From the NCBI RefSeq assembly GCF_019649055.1, contig NW_026570224.1, positions 2,170,001 to 2,234,000 on the forward strand: 64,000 nucleotides of DNA, read 5' to 3'. The notes below the pieces were generated by a model, which did no database searches, was not told the DNA's origin, and saw only the letters and a list, made by a program, of their open reading frames with translations. A program made the position numbers and the translations under genes. Positions 1 to 10,879 of this stretch are shown one piece after another. The DNA is from Paramacrobiotus metropolitanus. Taxonomy: Eukaryota; Tardigrada; Eutardigrada; Parachela; Macrobiotidae. Within the stretch, counting starts at the first letter, position 1, and each line of letters starts with the position of its first letter.

Positions 1-904
1 GCAGTTTTAGGCTTTATGGTTGGCTGATACAGTCCATGAGTACCGTGCATAATCTGTTCGCCATATTTGCTAGAAGCCTACAATAGAAGTACTGTACATG
101 AAAAAAAGTTGGTCATTTGTATTTATGCGGTATGAGTTTGCAGCTGCACATTTGTAGCCTACTCTAGACAGCGCACAAGCGGGCTGCATTAAGTTCCAAA
201 ATATGCAAGTGAAATCGTGATAAGATAACAAAAACTGCGTAAACAGGAATGATTAATTTTATGCGGTGTGCTAGTAATAGTGAGAAGATCACGAATGGAG
301 ATAGAGTGATAAACCACGATCATACAACCGCAAACAAAGGGTCAAGAGCAGCTTGTTCAGTTGTTCTTCTGTTTAAACTCTTTTCACTTTGAATGCAGTG
401 TGAGATAAGGATAAGGAAGTTGCACCTGCCGCAGAATTAGCTACTGAAACGTTGTAATCTGACCGAAACTGTGCTAACACAGTTTAACAGATATCGTTGC
501 ATAAAACTGATCTACATGTTCTTTGCAAGTATTGAAAGGAGCGTTATTTTCTATCTTTTCGTACAAAAATTGTTACTTTTTTGCTTTCAAAAAGCTGTTA
601 CCAACCAAAAGCGTTGTTGTTTCAAGTTGTTGTTGTTTTTGAGTGTAGTGAGGTACCGTCAGAAAATGCATATTCGTGCTTGAGTTTAGAGCTCGTCCGT
701 GTTATCTGACGCGGTTTGTGGTTCATTTATGATTTCCGGAATTTCAGCATTACTACAGATCCGTATATGGGGGAAACATGAATTTGCGATAGTTGTAGAT
801 CAGTTTCGATAATTTTGGTGCAACTCTGCAAGTTCAAGTTCACTTGTGCAGTGTTCGTTATTAATGTGAAAAAAGCTGCTGGCCATTTCTGGGCGTGATC
901 AAAT
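1..904. other. Gene-free left edge
   Basis: I see no convincing coding region here. The open frames are short, AT-rich and lack recognisable motifs. The right end is probably the promoter and 5' UTR of the TLDc gene whose start codon is at 905. Confidence 0.5.
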
Positions 905-2266
905 ATGGAGGTGCAATCCAATGATGGGAAAGTTGTCACTGAAAAGTATAACGTATTTGTTTTCGACCAGCCGGACAAGTACATTCAGATTGCTCGGGCT
1001 AAACTCAATTCATCCAATAAGGCCGAGAGTCCTGTTGCCAAAAAGGCGCCCAAACGACGTTCAGTTTTCCATTGGCTTCAGAACCAATGGAGTGTACCCA
1101 GGGATCCAATTTGCACCAAAGAAAGCATTCTCACCACAGACACGGTACGCTCGATCGTAATCATGATTAGAGTATTTTAATGTTTTACCGCAGTTTTTCG
1201 CACGTTACACACCATTCTTGAGATCGACAGAGATCTGATCATGCGAAGTTCATGTTTTTAGATCATTTATCATGAACTGGCTTTATTTTTTGTTGTTTTT
1301 TAATGATTTTCGTTTGCCGTAGCTGGAAGCACTACATTTTTTCTTGCCTCTTCGATTTCAAATTGGTCAGTCCAGTCAAGTATTCAATTCACTGGACGAC
1401 GGCGTCAGCATCCAGAACTTCCTCCACAAGATGGGGCCATACTGCGCCTCGTTAATCGCCGTAAAAACTTCCCGCAACGAAGTGTTCGGAGCGTTTTGCA
1501 GTACAAGCTGGAAAGATCGCCATGAAAGTGTGAGAAGATTAAAACTGTACTAAAATTAGAGTACTATCTGAGAACTGAAAAGCGTGAGACGTGATTTTGA
1601 GCTTACATTGGCATGCATACTGTACTTGTACGCGGCATGATATTGACGATGATATTGTATGTATGTATGACCATTAAAATTAATTTTATCGTTTAATGTT
1701 GGCCTGACGCGGCCTGCATATGTATTGGTAGGATGCTAATCATATTAGGAAGCCGTATGTACAAGTAATCGTACTGAAAATAAACAATTCAAATAAACAC
1801 CGATCTGCAAGAATAGCTGCCCATTGTAGTTCTAACTTCATGTCATTCGCTGTTTCATATAGAAAAAAGATCTGAAATTTTTCGGCACCGGAGAAACGTT
1901 TTTGTTTTGCTGTTCACCGAAATTCCGCATATTCCCCTGGGTCGGATGGACACGGAACGAGCTGGTCGATGCGCCGGTGGAGCTGTCCAGCTCACTATTT
2001 TTGGCTGCCAATTCCAGTACCATAGTTATCGGTGGCGGGTAAGTTTCTGTCTTTTTTATTGTTAAACCCTTAGGATCAACACCTGACCATAAACTGAAGT
2101 ACGTAACACCAACGACTGTTTTTACAGCGGGGATTCCGGTATCAGATTTTTGTCGGATCTGTCGCGAGGTTACACCGGGCCATGCTCAACATTCAACAGC
2201 CCTCCATTGTGCGATTCTCGTGATTTTCTCGTGGCTGTGATCGAAGCTTATGGGCTGAATTACTAG
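905..2266 (+). CDS. TLDc-domain protein, TBC1D24-type
   Basis: Four exons (905-1144, 1323-1529, 1863-2038, 2137-2266) join in frame with GT-AG sites to give about 250 aa. Residues 1-80 are a basic, probably disordered leader. The rest is a TLDc domain: VFNSLDDGVSIQNF, then the core strand LIAVKTSRNEVFGAFCSTSW, then KKDLKFFGTGETFLF, then SLFLAANSSTIVIGGG, ending in TFNSPPLC and FLVAVIEAYGLNY. The GTGE-FLF, IIGGG and C-TFN-PLC blocks are those of the TLDc of TBC1D24/Skywalker. Proteins of this class bind the V-ATPase and are linked to oxidative stress resistance and synaptic vesicle traffic. No Rab-GAP TBC domain precedes it in this model, so either it is a TLDc-only paralogue or further 5' exons lie outside the window. 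AATAAA at 2395-2400 is a plausible poly(A) signal. Confidence 0.85.
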
Positions 2267-2595
2267 AAGCCGTGAACGCTATTGTATTGTGCGAACGAAC
2301 AATAACGCGATCTCGATGCTATGCAGGAAGCTTTAATTATTATGATAATCAGAAAAGAATCAAGATGAGACCGCCTGGGAAAAAATATACAAATAATAAA
2401 TAAGCTTTTAGAAAATTTCGATTTTTACAATATGAATGCCAAAAAAACGGGTATAGAGAGTTAAGTCATCGGTTTAATAAACATTGGACGGAGCAAGTAA
2501 ACCACTTATGTAGAACAATCAAAAAACAGTATATCCTATGATTCCTATCACATTTCAGCGAAGTAAAAATCAAAACGTAAAATTCTATGTCACAG
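2267..2595. other. Convergent 3' spacer
   Basis: This short spacer between the tail-to-tail TLDc (+) and MIOS (-) genes holds AATAAA at 2395-2400 for the + gene. I see nothing else in it. Confidence 0.5.
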
Positions 2596-5500
2596 TCAAT
2601 TAGATGTGGCAATCCGTCGTCTGTTGTTACTAACTGTGGCACATCCATTCTCGATCACCATGCACTTGCAACCACATCCAGTAACTGCGCACTCCACATG
2701 ATCCCTAAATTAGGAAAAAATATCGTTCGCAATTAATCCCCAGAAAGTTCTGAAAACAATTTTGATGCCTTAAATAATAATTATATTAATTTGAAATATC
2801 CGAATTATGTATAAAAAACATTCCTCTAAGCGTTTACAGGAAAATAAAAATATTCAGTAATGAAGGCTCCAAAGTCCCAACAACGGACTTTACTGAAGAG
2901 CTGAAGTTCCTTATTAGAAATTTCAGTTAATATATGACTGAATAAATAAATAGATGCTGCCATAAAAATACATGTTATGGCTTTATAACGCTTGCGGCGC
3001 ACGTACGTACTTAAACCATTCCGCTAGGTGGGAAGCATGTCCTCCATGGCGACAACTCTGACACCAAGTGAACCATTTGTCTAATGGATTAATTTTTTGT
3101 GCTTTCTTAACACCTGCAATTTACGGTTTATAAAATAACTGTTTAATTTGCAACATGAAACTAGCAACTACAAAAAGAAGACTCACTTTCATCATCAAAT
3201 TCACCCGTTACGAACCCCATGTTTGTCGGCGTCCCCATATTTATTTGGCATAAAGCGCAACGTGGAAGTGTTTTTCCACAACTGGTGCAGGTCATAACCT
3301 ATCAATTTTCAAACACATGCTTCAGTACAGCAGGAATCTTAAACGCCGTGATTTCCTGTGTAGTAGTTTACTTATCTGCTTACTTTTGGTATTTCGCTAA
3401 CATTAGGAGTCCTTGGAAAGTTGAGCAGCTTTTCACCTCGTGCGCTGAAAGACTGGTTTCCGGTAGTATGACTGACGGCTTTGCCACAGAATGTGCAGGT
3501 TGCTGATATCTGCCGCGGTATTCTGGGGCCACCACCTTTTATACGGCTGTTGTAAACGTCAAATGTGGCTCTTGCGTCCCAAAACATCCAACTGTCCAAC
3601 ACCTCCCTACGGAAAAAAAGGTCAAGCTCACGGAAGTAACATAGCACCGCCATCTAGAAACAAGCAAAACTACAAACGAATTTTTTAAAAATACGTTTGA
3701 TGGAAAGGAAAATAACGAACAATTACAAAAATCCGGAACAAGTTCTAGAAAGTGGATTGCCTTCATTATTCCCATACCGGTAATTTTCAATCCATTGGTG
3801 ACACCGCTGGTCTTCTTGCCATTCTCTTGTAGTGACAATGGCCATTAGCAGACTAGCTGTCTGAACATCACTTGTCCTATCAACGTAACTCTGCACGAGG
3901 TCTACTCCTTCCGAACCAAACCCTGTCAGACACAATCCTTCCAAAATTCCCCTGGACGTGAACTTCTCCGTTAAATCTTTGATGAATTCCGCCAGTTTCT
4001 GATCGGGGAAAAACATACAGGCAAAAGCTAATCGGTCTTCCAATTCCATTTTATCGTCTTCCGCAATCTTACGGAATGTTGCATCACGACTGGACGAAAG
4101 GAAAAGAAAAATATTCCGGATGTAGGGTAAACCGATATCAGCTCCCACATTCAAGCAGGAAGCATGCCAAATAGATTCCTCACTGGTGAAGCCCGCTAGA
4201 GCAACGGCTATAATACTGTACAGTTTGTCATCTTTCGATTTCTTCCCGGCTTCTTGGAGAATTTCAATGGCTTTCTCAAGGTTCATATGAAAGACACAAA
4301 TGGCAGCGGCACGCTCGAACTGTTCTTGAGACAGCAAGTACTCAATGGTGGATTCCCGAGAAGTGCCCCATCCACATAGTCGAAGAATCTTATGTCTAAA
4401 ACAGCCGAGTGAACAATGCACGGGAATTCATAGTTAATACTAGCACTTGTGCTTAACTAACTAATGAGATTTCAAATCACTCGAGATGAGATTTCAAATT
4501 ACAGCAATCACAGCAAACCTCTAAGTTTAAAGCAGCAGAAACCTAACAAACGCTGACGGTTCGGTTTACAGATTACGGAACTAAGCCTAGCAGTTCCCAT
4601 TCCCCTTTCTTTCATTTATTCTGCCCTTCCGGGCATCCAAAAATTGCATCACCCGAGGATATCTCACCCCAAGCGTGCGGGTAATTGGTAAAAGTTTTCA
4701 ATTAGCAATAACTATTCCTCTGCTAGGCATCATGGGAATAGTACTGCCCGTGCACAAGGCTAAAGATAACATACACAAAGCCGCTGAGAGTGGTACCCAA
4801 TAACAAATTCAAAAAGCGTCATCGCTACAAAATTTCTGCTCAAAATGCTTGAAGCACCTAAACAGTTGATACCATTCTTCTGCATAGTCTATGCAGAAAA
4901 CATTATGAGAAACATTATCAAATTTCGAAAACGTAATTTTGATGCGTCCTTTTAGGAGATACACAGAAAACAAAAGCAGAAAACATGCTCCCATCAAAAT
5001 GGGAATGAGTGGACACTAGGCTACCGGATAAGTAAACAGGTAAAAGCCACCTTGGAAGGCAGCTATTTCTACAAATAAAAAATAGCACGCGGTCGCCGCC
5101 TAAGGTAGTAAATACTCGACAGAAAATCGAAATTAAATTATCGGAAGCATTAACAAACTGGAAGCACTATTTACCAGACTTGGCCCATTTTCGCTTTTCC
5201 CACTTTCATCCCACCCCCACCTTCACAGTTTAATTCCCAGCCCAGCCCACCTCCGGCTACTCAAATTTTCAGCCCATCTCACCTTTTCGATCTCATCTTC
5301 ATCCCCATTTTTTACAGGCTCAACGCCGCTACTTGTGCAAGTTTTCTGCACACGACAGAATTGCCGGGCAAAAAAAATTTCGGTTTTTAAAAGAATATGC
5401 TCACTTATTGAAAATCCGCGGAGCGCAAAAATTTTGTTTTTGGAGCTCGAATGGTGCATTTTACATGCTTCAAGCGTGGAAAACAGATCAAAATATCAAA

Positions 5501-7738
5501 AATTTTTATTTTTATTTGTTTTCTTGGTCCCATCCCATCTTTCAACAATCCCAGCCCATCTCACCTCATCTGCGCCTCTTTCCCACCTCATCCCCATTTT
5601 CACCTAAAAGATGAGATGGGCTGGGAAAAATGGGGAAAATTTTCACCTCACCCAAAAGATGGGCCAAGTCTGCTATTTACTGCAAAGTGTAGTACAGAAA
5701 CAATCGCTACCGGGTCCATCAGCCCTAGTAGAAAAAACATTCAGAAATTTTGCAACGTCATGTTTATATTCGAACCTTTCGTCGTTTACGAATGTGGTAA
5801 TGCCTCCTCCTCTCCCTTGTGGTTGTGGAGAAACCCAACCGACGGTTTCTGCTCGCGTTGACTCAGATTTTATAGGTTTACCAAACAAGATACTGCGAAT
5901 TCCTCGAAAACTTATTCCTTCCACAAGATCGAATCTCTCTATTGCACGAATTAATTCCAACCACTTCCACATGGCTTCTGGTTCCTTATCCCCGCTCACG
6001 AGCGGGATGTTATCTAGGAAATTTTCTGTTTTCATTCCATAAGAATTGACGGCACGGAGTTTCATGCGCACAGATATGTCTTCATTCACAGCTCTCATGA
6101 TAGGCTCAGGGGCATCCTGGTCCGTAAGATATTTGATATCACGACCACATGCCCACAATAAGTGGTGGTTCTTCGACCAGTTCTACAATGATAACAGACA
6201 TCATAACACTACCATTTTTTAACCGTAGCAGATCGTTGTTTCGTAAATGGCTTACCAACGTCATCCGCTCCAGAATCTGCAGATCATACATCTGATTGTT
6301 GGAGCTCAGAAGCAGTGTGCGATTTTCTTGCTTTGGATGCCATGAGAAAGCAGCGATACTTTTCCCTTCGGTAACTAAAAAAATATATTCTAGTCGCACT
6401 TGATCCTTACTCGATGTATTAGAACTACCACTCATTGAGAAAACAATGTAATTAGAGCCAAAAAAAATTTTGGACGCTTACCACTGACAGTCCGTTCCAA
6501 CAGAAACGGTTCATAATCTTCTTGAGTATGAGAATGCGAATACTGCACATCGAAGAGACGGAAATCAGGTGTGTCTCGTAAAGTGAAGCCCAACAGCCCA
6601 TACCGGGTCGGACTCCATGCAATTTGCGCCACAGGTTTATGCACATCTTGGCACACAACAAATTTATCAAAATTACGCAGGTCCCAAATAGCAATCTGAT
6701 TGTCCTGAAAAGAGGCCAGACGATATTCGCCGAACGGGTCCGAGCACGCTCCATACACTTGTTTGGCGGTATTTCCGCGTGGTTGCTTCGAAGACTCTAG
6801 ATAAAGCAGAAAAAGGGGAGAAATTCAAAAACCAGAATAACCACAAAAATGGTACGAGCTTGTAGCGTGTGCATGTGTGAAGCGCGCACATCTATAGTTT
6901 AATCATCAGCCTGCTTTCAGCGCTATTATTACCGCTGCGCGAGCAGTGAATTGAAAACGATGCGGAGCAAGGCAGATCATTTTCCCCGGCACACGGAGTG
7001 CAATTTTTCTTACCTCTGATATCGTAAACCTTCAAACCCTTCCCAAGAAATCCAGTCAGCAGTGTTTTTGTTTTATTGTGAAACCAGGAGCAAGACGCCA
7101 CATGTTCTCCCGCTCCGAACTCCACAACGGCTTTGGTCTCGTTATCAACGCGACTGTCGTCCCTGGATCCACTGCCTCCAAGAGACGTAACCGAGGTAAA
7201 GATATCATATACAAATAACGAATGGTCATTTTTATAGCGATCCAATCCCGCAGCGATCAAATTGGGATCAGTAGCGTTCCACGCCACGCAATTGCACGGG
7301 CGGAGATACCGCGGCGCAAATTCCTTATTCTGCAGCGTCCGAAAACTGTCCCGGCCACTGGAATCCTGTTGGAAACCGACAATCACCACTTTGCCATTGG
7401 CCGTACCAGCTGACAAGAGGCGACCAAATTCAAATGTCGGACACCAGTCCAAGCATCGCACACACACCGAAGCGTTCGAAGAGACGACGGGGCATGCATG
7501 CGTCCGGTTGGACAGCATCACACCTGAAATAAAGACATAACAAAAATTGGTACTGTCTCAAAAGCAGTAGACAATGTACATCGTGATTCGTGACTTTGCA
7601 TCGCGATGTCATACTTTGAGCCGTCAAGGGTCCATCTGGATAATTTTCCACCTGATACAACGTAACAATATCCGCCGCAAGTTTAACAAAAAGATTTTCC
7701 TCATAAGGCGACCATCGAATATCCAGCGTGGTACCCAT
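2596..7738 (-). CDS. MIOS: MIOS, GATOR2 complex subunit
   Basis: This is a WD40/alpha-solenoid/zinc-finger protein of GATOR2, which relays amino-acid sufficiency to mTORC1 at the lysosome. Exons on the minus strand: 7738-7615, 7523-7014, 6796-6482, 6374-6256, 6182 to about 5711, 4395-3778, about 3653-3402, 3298-3187, 3113-3011 and 2704-2596, giving roughly 900 aa (human 875). WD40 signatures include CNCVAWNATDPNLIAAGLDR, EYRLASFQDNQIAIWDLRNF and AAFSWHPKQENRTLL. The solenoid is marked by LLSQEQFERAAAICVFHMNL. The C-terminal zinc region has CTFCGKAV, CTSCGKTLPRCALC, CQSCRHGGHASHLAEWF and CAVTGCGCKC. Junctions among exons 1-5 and among the last four exons close in frame. The exon 5/6 and 6/7 junctions do not resolve with the GT-AG sites I tried, so a small exon, an unusual site or a 1-nt error is possible there. 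The intron at about 5710-4396 carries a MITE. Confidence 0.93.
5175..5672. mobile_element. hAT-like MITE (non-autonomous)
   Basis: This 498-bp element lies in a MIOS intron. Its terminal inverted repeats are 14 bp and perfect: CAGACTTGGCCCAT at 5175-5188 and its reverse complement at 5659-5672. They are flanked by an identical 8-bp duplication, CTATTTAC, at 5167-5174 and 5673-5680. An 8-bp duplication and a CAG terminus fit the hAT superfamily. Subterminal regions contain repeated pyrimidine-rich words (CCCAGCCCATCTCACCT-like, around 5232, 5269 and 5549) and an inverted copy near 5609-5634. There is no transposase-like frame. The right duplication abuts the end of the open frame of MIOS exon 5, so the element sits very close to the splice donor. 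Confidence 0.88.
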
Positions 7739-8646
7739 GATTCAGAAGTGATCCGAAACTACCGGGGAAAGCTAGCAGATGGCTAACGAATGCTCCTGAA
7801 ATCTTAATTTTGCAAAAATTAAAAACATTGAATTTAAATCGTAAGTTAAAATTCATTCCTTAATGACAGCTGAACTTATTTCCGAAGTAGCATGTGCGAA
7901 TCGCTGCCCACACTATTATTATATGTAGCAGTGCTGTCTCCCCAGAGGCGATAGACCTAACGACAAATCGGGGTGTAATGGTTTGGACAGGCTTTTACTA
8001 CTTATTTCGTTATCCATCGAACAACGGTAAAAAGTGCGGGCTCCGCTACCACATTTCAAATCCTGTTTCCCGCGGGTTGAAAAAATATAATAAGTTATCA
8101 TAAATGATTAGTAAGACTAATTACTTACAATTGTTAACAATGTTCTGAAACATTTTAAGGTTTGGAAGTCTTTTTAAGTTTTAATGAAATCTAAGTAAAA
8201 TAACGAAAAACTGCACGAAGAAGAGTGCATGTTTCTCATACGGCTGCACCGTGGTTGACAGCATAATATTATTTGTGCGGGAGGCAGAAAGTGTAAGACC
8301 TGCTGCGTGTGGAAATTGTTTTTCCATTTACTGTATTCGTTTCCGATCAATTTGGATTATCTTGAGACAGACCGAAGGATAACCTGGACATCGAGGTATG
8401 TTGCGCCAGTTGCGTGGATTTCACTGTTTTCGCTTACGATTCTTATCGTTGAATACGTTCATTACCGAAGGATACAGTAGTATTTATGGCTGGTGAGACT
8501 AGGAGCGTGTACCTGGTAACTATCAGCCTGTTGCAACGTATGCTGACGTGACGGAATTCGATTCGAAATCTGCCTACTCAAAGGCGCTTTGTCGATCCAT
8601 AATGGTGGTAACATTGTAAATTATTTTGCCCTCGATTTACCAGATC
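7739..8646. promoter_or_regulatory. Divergent promoter region, MIOS / PHF7-like
   Basis: About 0.9 kb separates two start codons pointing away from each other. The sequence TTTACCAG at 8635-8642, just before the ATG at 8647, looks like a splice acceptor, so a 5' non-coding exon for the + gene is likely within this stretch. I cannot define a core promoter element. This assignment is inference from layout. Confidence 0.35.
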
Positions 8647-10879
8647 ATGCCACGTTCCCTGGTGAACGTTTCCACCACCAGCTCACACGAAAACCAACCG
8701 CGGGAACCGTCTGTCTACGTAATCTCCAGTGATTCCGACGATGAAGACGGAGGTGAATACATACGCAACTTGAATCGCAAACGTCGCTCCTCTACACGCA
8801 GTGATGATGGAGACACTGTCAGTACTCCGGCGAAACGGCCACCTAAAAGAGTGCGCGGGGGATCGCGTCAACTGGCGCAGCGAAATACGCGTGGACGTCT
8901 GCTACAGGCGTCGACATCCGCCCAGTCCGCGGAGGACGAGTCATCAGCTGTTCAGCGTCCGCAGCGAGCACGGAAAGCTGTGGTGCACTATTGCGAAGAA
9001 GCTAACGGCCACGATGAGGTACCGCCGCCAGCCAAAGTGAAAAAAGACAACACTACGAAGGCTGTAACTGCAGCCAATCCTCCGTCTGCAACGGATGGAG
9101 CGCTCAGATGCATCTTATGCGAGCGCACTGGGACCGACCGCAACTTGTATTTTCGCATGGATTCCGAAAACGGGCTTAACGCACATTATCTCTGTATGTT
9201 CACGGCGAGCAATCTTCATCAGACAGAAGATCCTCGTTCCAAGGAGCCTGGTACGATGAAGCTGTTAGCTAGGAAGATCTTTATTTTAAAATTTGACTTT
9301 TAAATTACAGTGAAATAAACATCACATTTTTATTTTCTTAGGTTGTTTCAGATTAGTCTGACGTATTTTGTAAACTGCCAGAATTTAAGCTAATAAGTTA
9401 ATACAGTATAAATTCCATTTTTATAGCAATGGTATCAACAATGGTGGTAATTATTGGTGCATATTCCTGATTTACCAGATGCAGTGACTGTGATGTGTCC
9501 GTGACAATTACTGGAATAATATCCGTGTTTTTAGGTGTTATATGCGGTTTTAAAACGGAAAACGTTCGCAAGGAATACATACGTTCCCGGAAACTTTTTT
9601 GTATTTACTGTAAAAAGCGTGGAGCTGCCGTGGGTTGTAGCATCGCGAGATGCAAAGCGACGTATCATTATCCTTGTGGCGTGGAGAATAATTGCTTTTT
9701 CAGTTTCACGGGATCATTCGAGTCGTTTTGTCCTCGTCATATTCCTGTCCAGCAATTTCCTCGTCCGAAAGACATGAGCACTGTTAATACGCAGTGCGTA
9801 ATTTGTTTGGATGAACCCGATCTGAAGGACAAAGTGAATACGCTAATTACTACTTGCTGCTACCGGGCAATTCACCGAGATTGCTTAGCGGGTTGCGCTG
9901 TAAATTCTGGAAAGCATCATTTGAAATGCCCAGCATGTAATGAAGTCAACGATTTTCGCGATTTTTGTGACAAGGTACGGAATCACCACGATCATCGGTG
10001 TGCATTTTATTTGATCAATCGTTAGTCATTTAGACTATTAGTATATGATAGTTACTCATATTAAGAATCGAATATAGGTAAATGTAAATAACTTATTCGG
10101 ACTGCTGTATTTGTGTGACTGCTTTAATACCTTATCAGTGTTTCCTACGCTGTTTTTGCAGAATAAAATAATCAGATAAAAAGTACAGTACCTTGTAAAA
10201 ATGTTTTTTTTTTATATTTCGATAAAGTATGGAGACGAGCATTTTCGTTGCATTATTGAAAGTCAAAAATTTTTATTCACTTAATGGGCACGAACTTAGT
10301 GTGCACTTAGATCAGTTTTTATTGAGTTTGTTGTTTCTCAGAAAGTCGGCGTACTGAAAGTCTGACTGCGGAGTCATCAAGTAGTTCTGTACGATCTCTT
10401 GAAATCTGAAGTTCTTTATGACAGTAGAAGTAGTGTACAAATGCTGACGAATGATTTTCTTGCTGTGGTTTGAGTAGGTTGGAATTCACGTGCCGAACGC
10501 CGATGCGACATGGTTAGCTGAAGAGTATGCGCGGGAACAAGCGGAGGACGAGGCAGAAGCGGAGGAAGTGCGTTGTGCCGCTGGTGACCTATGCCGATGT
10601 CCCAATGGACTGGCATTCGATGAGGATATTCAAGGGCGCGATTGGAATATTGAGCGTTGCCATCAGGGATGTGGAAAGCTGATGCATGCTGGATGCATGA
10701 CTCAGGTGGGAAAAACGGGAAAGAATCGTCATAACTACTGCAAGGATTGTTACGATTTGGAATTAAAAATTGCCGCACAACTCGGTCGATCTGCTCTGGA
10801 TAAGGGTCGTCGCGAAGAGTCCAGTAGTCCGGAAATTCCGGTGACACCGACTCGTTCTCGACGTGGCAATCGCTTTTAG
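8647..10879 (+). CDS. PHF7/G2E3-like PHD-RING E3 ubiquitin ligase
   Basis: Three exons (8647-9250, 9535-9974, 10478-10879) join in frame to 481 aa. Residues 1-150 are charged and probably disordered, with SVYVISSDSDDED near residue 23 and basic stretches. From C155 runs an extended PHD: CILCERTG, HYLC, then KLFCIYCKKRGAAVGC, CKATYHYPCG and SFCPRH. A RING-type PHD follows: CVICLDEPD, CCYRAIHRDCL and LKCPACNE. A third zinc segment has GIHVPNADATW, CRCPNGL, CHQGCGKLMHAGCM and YCKDCYDLE. This domain order (ePHD, RING/PHD, GI-x-x-P-D/E block, PHD) is typical of PHF7, G2E3 and Drosophila Pineapple eye. The HECT domain of vertebrate G2E3 is absent, as in PHF7. PHF7 ubiquitylates histone H2A; the substrate here is unknown. 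The upstream TTG in the same frame is not a credible start. AATAAA is at 10921-10926. Confidence 0.88.

Noticed and set aside
3539-3838. 99-codon minus frame overlapping MIOS exons 6 and 7
   Set aside because: It is a frame-shifted shadow of the MIOS exons; the translation has none of the family residues.
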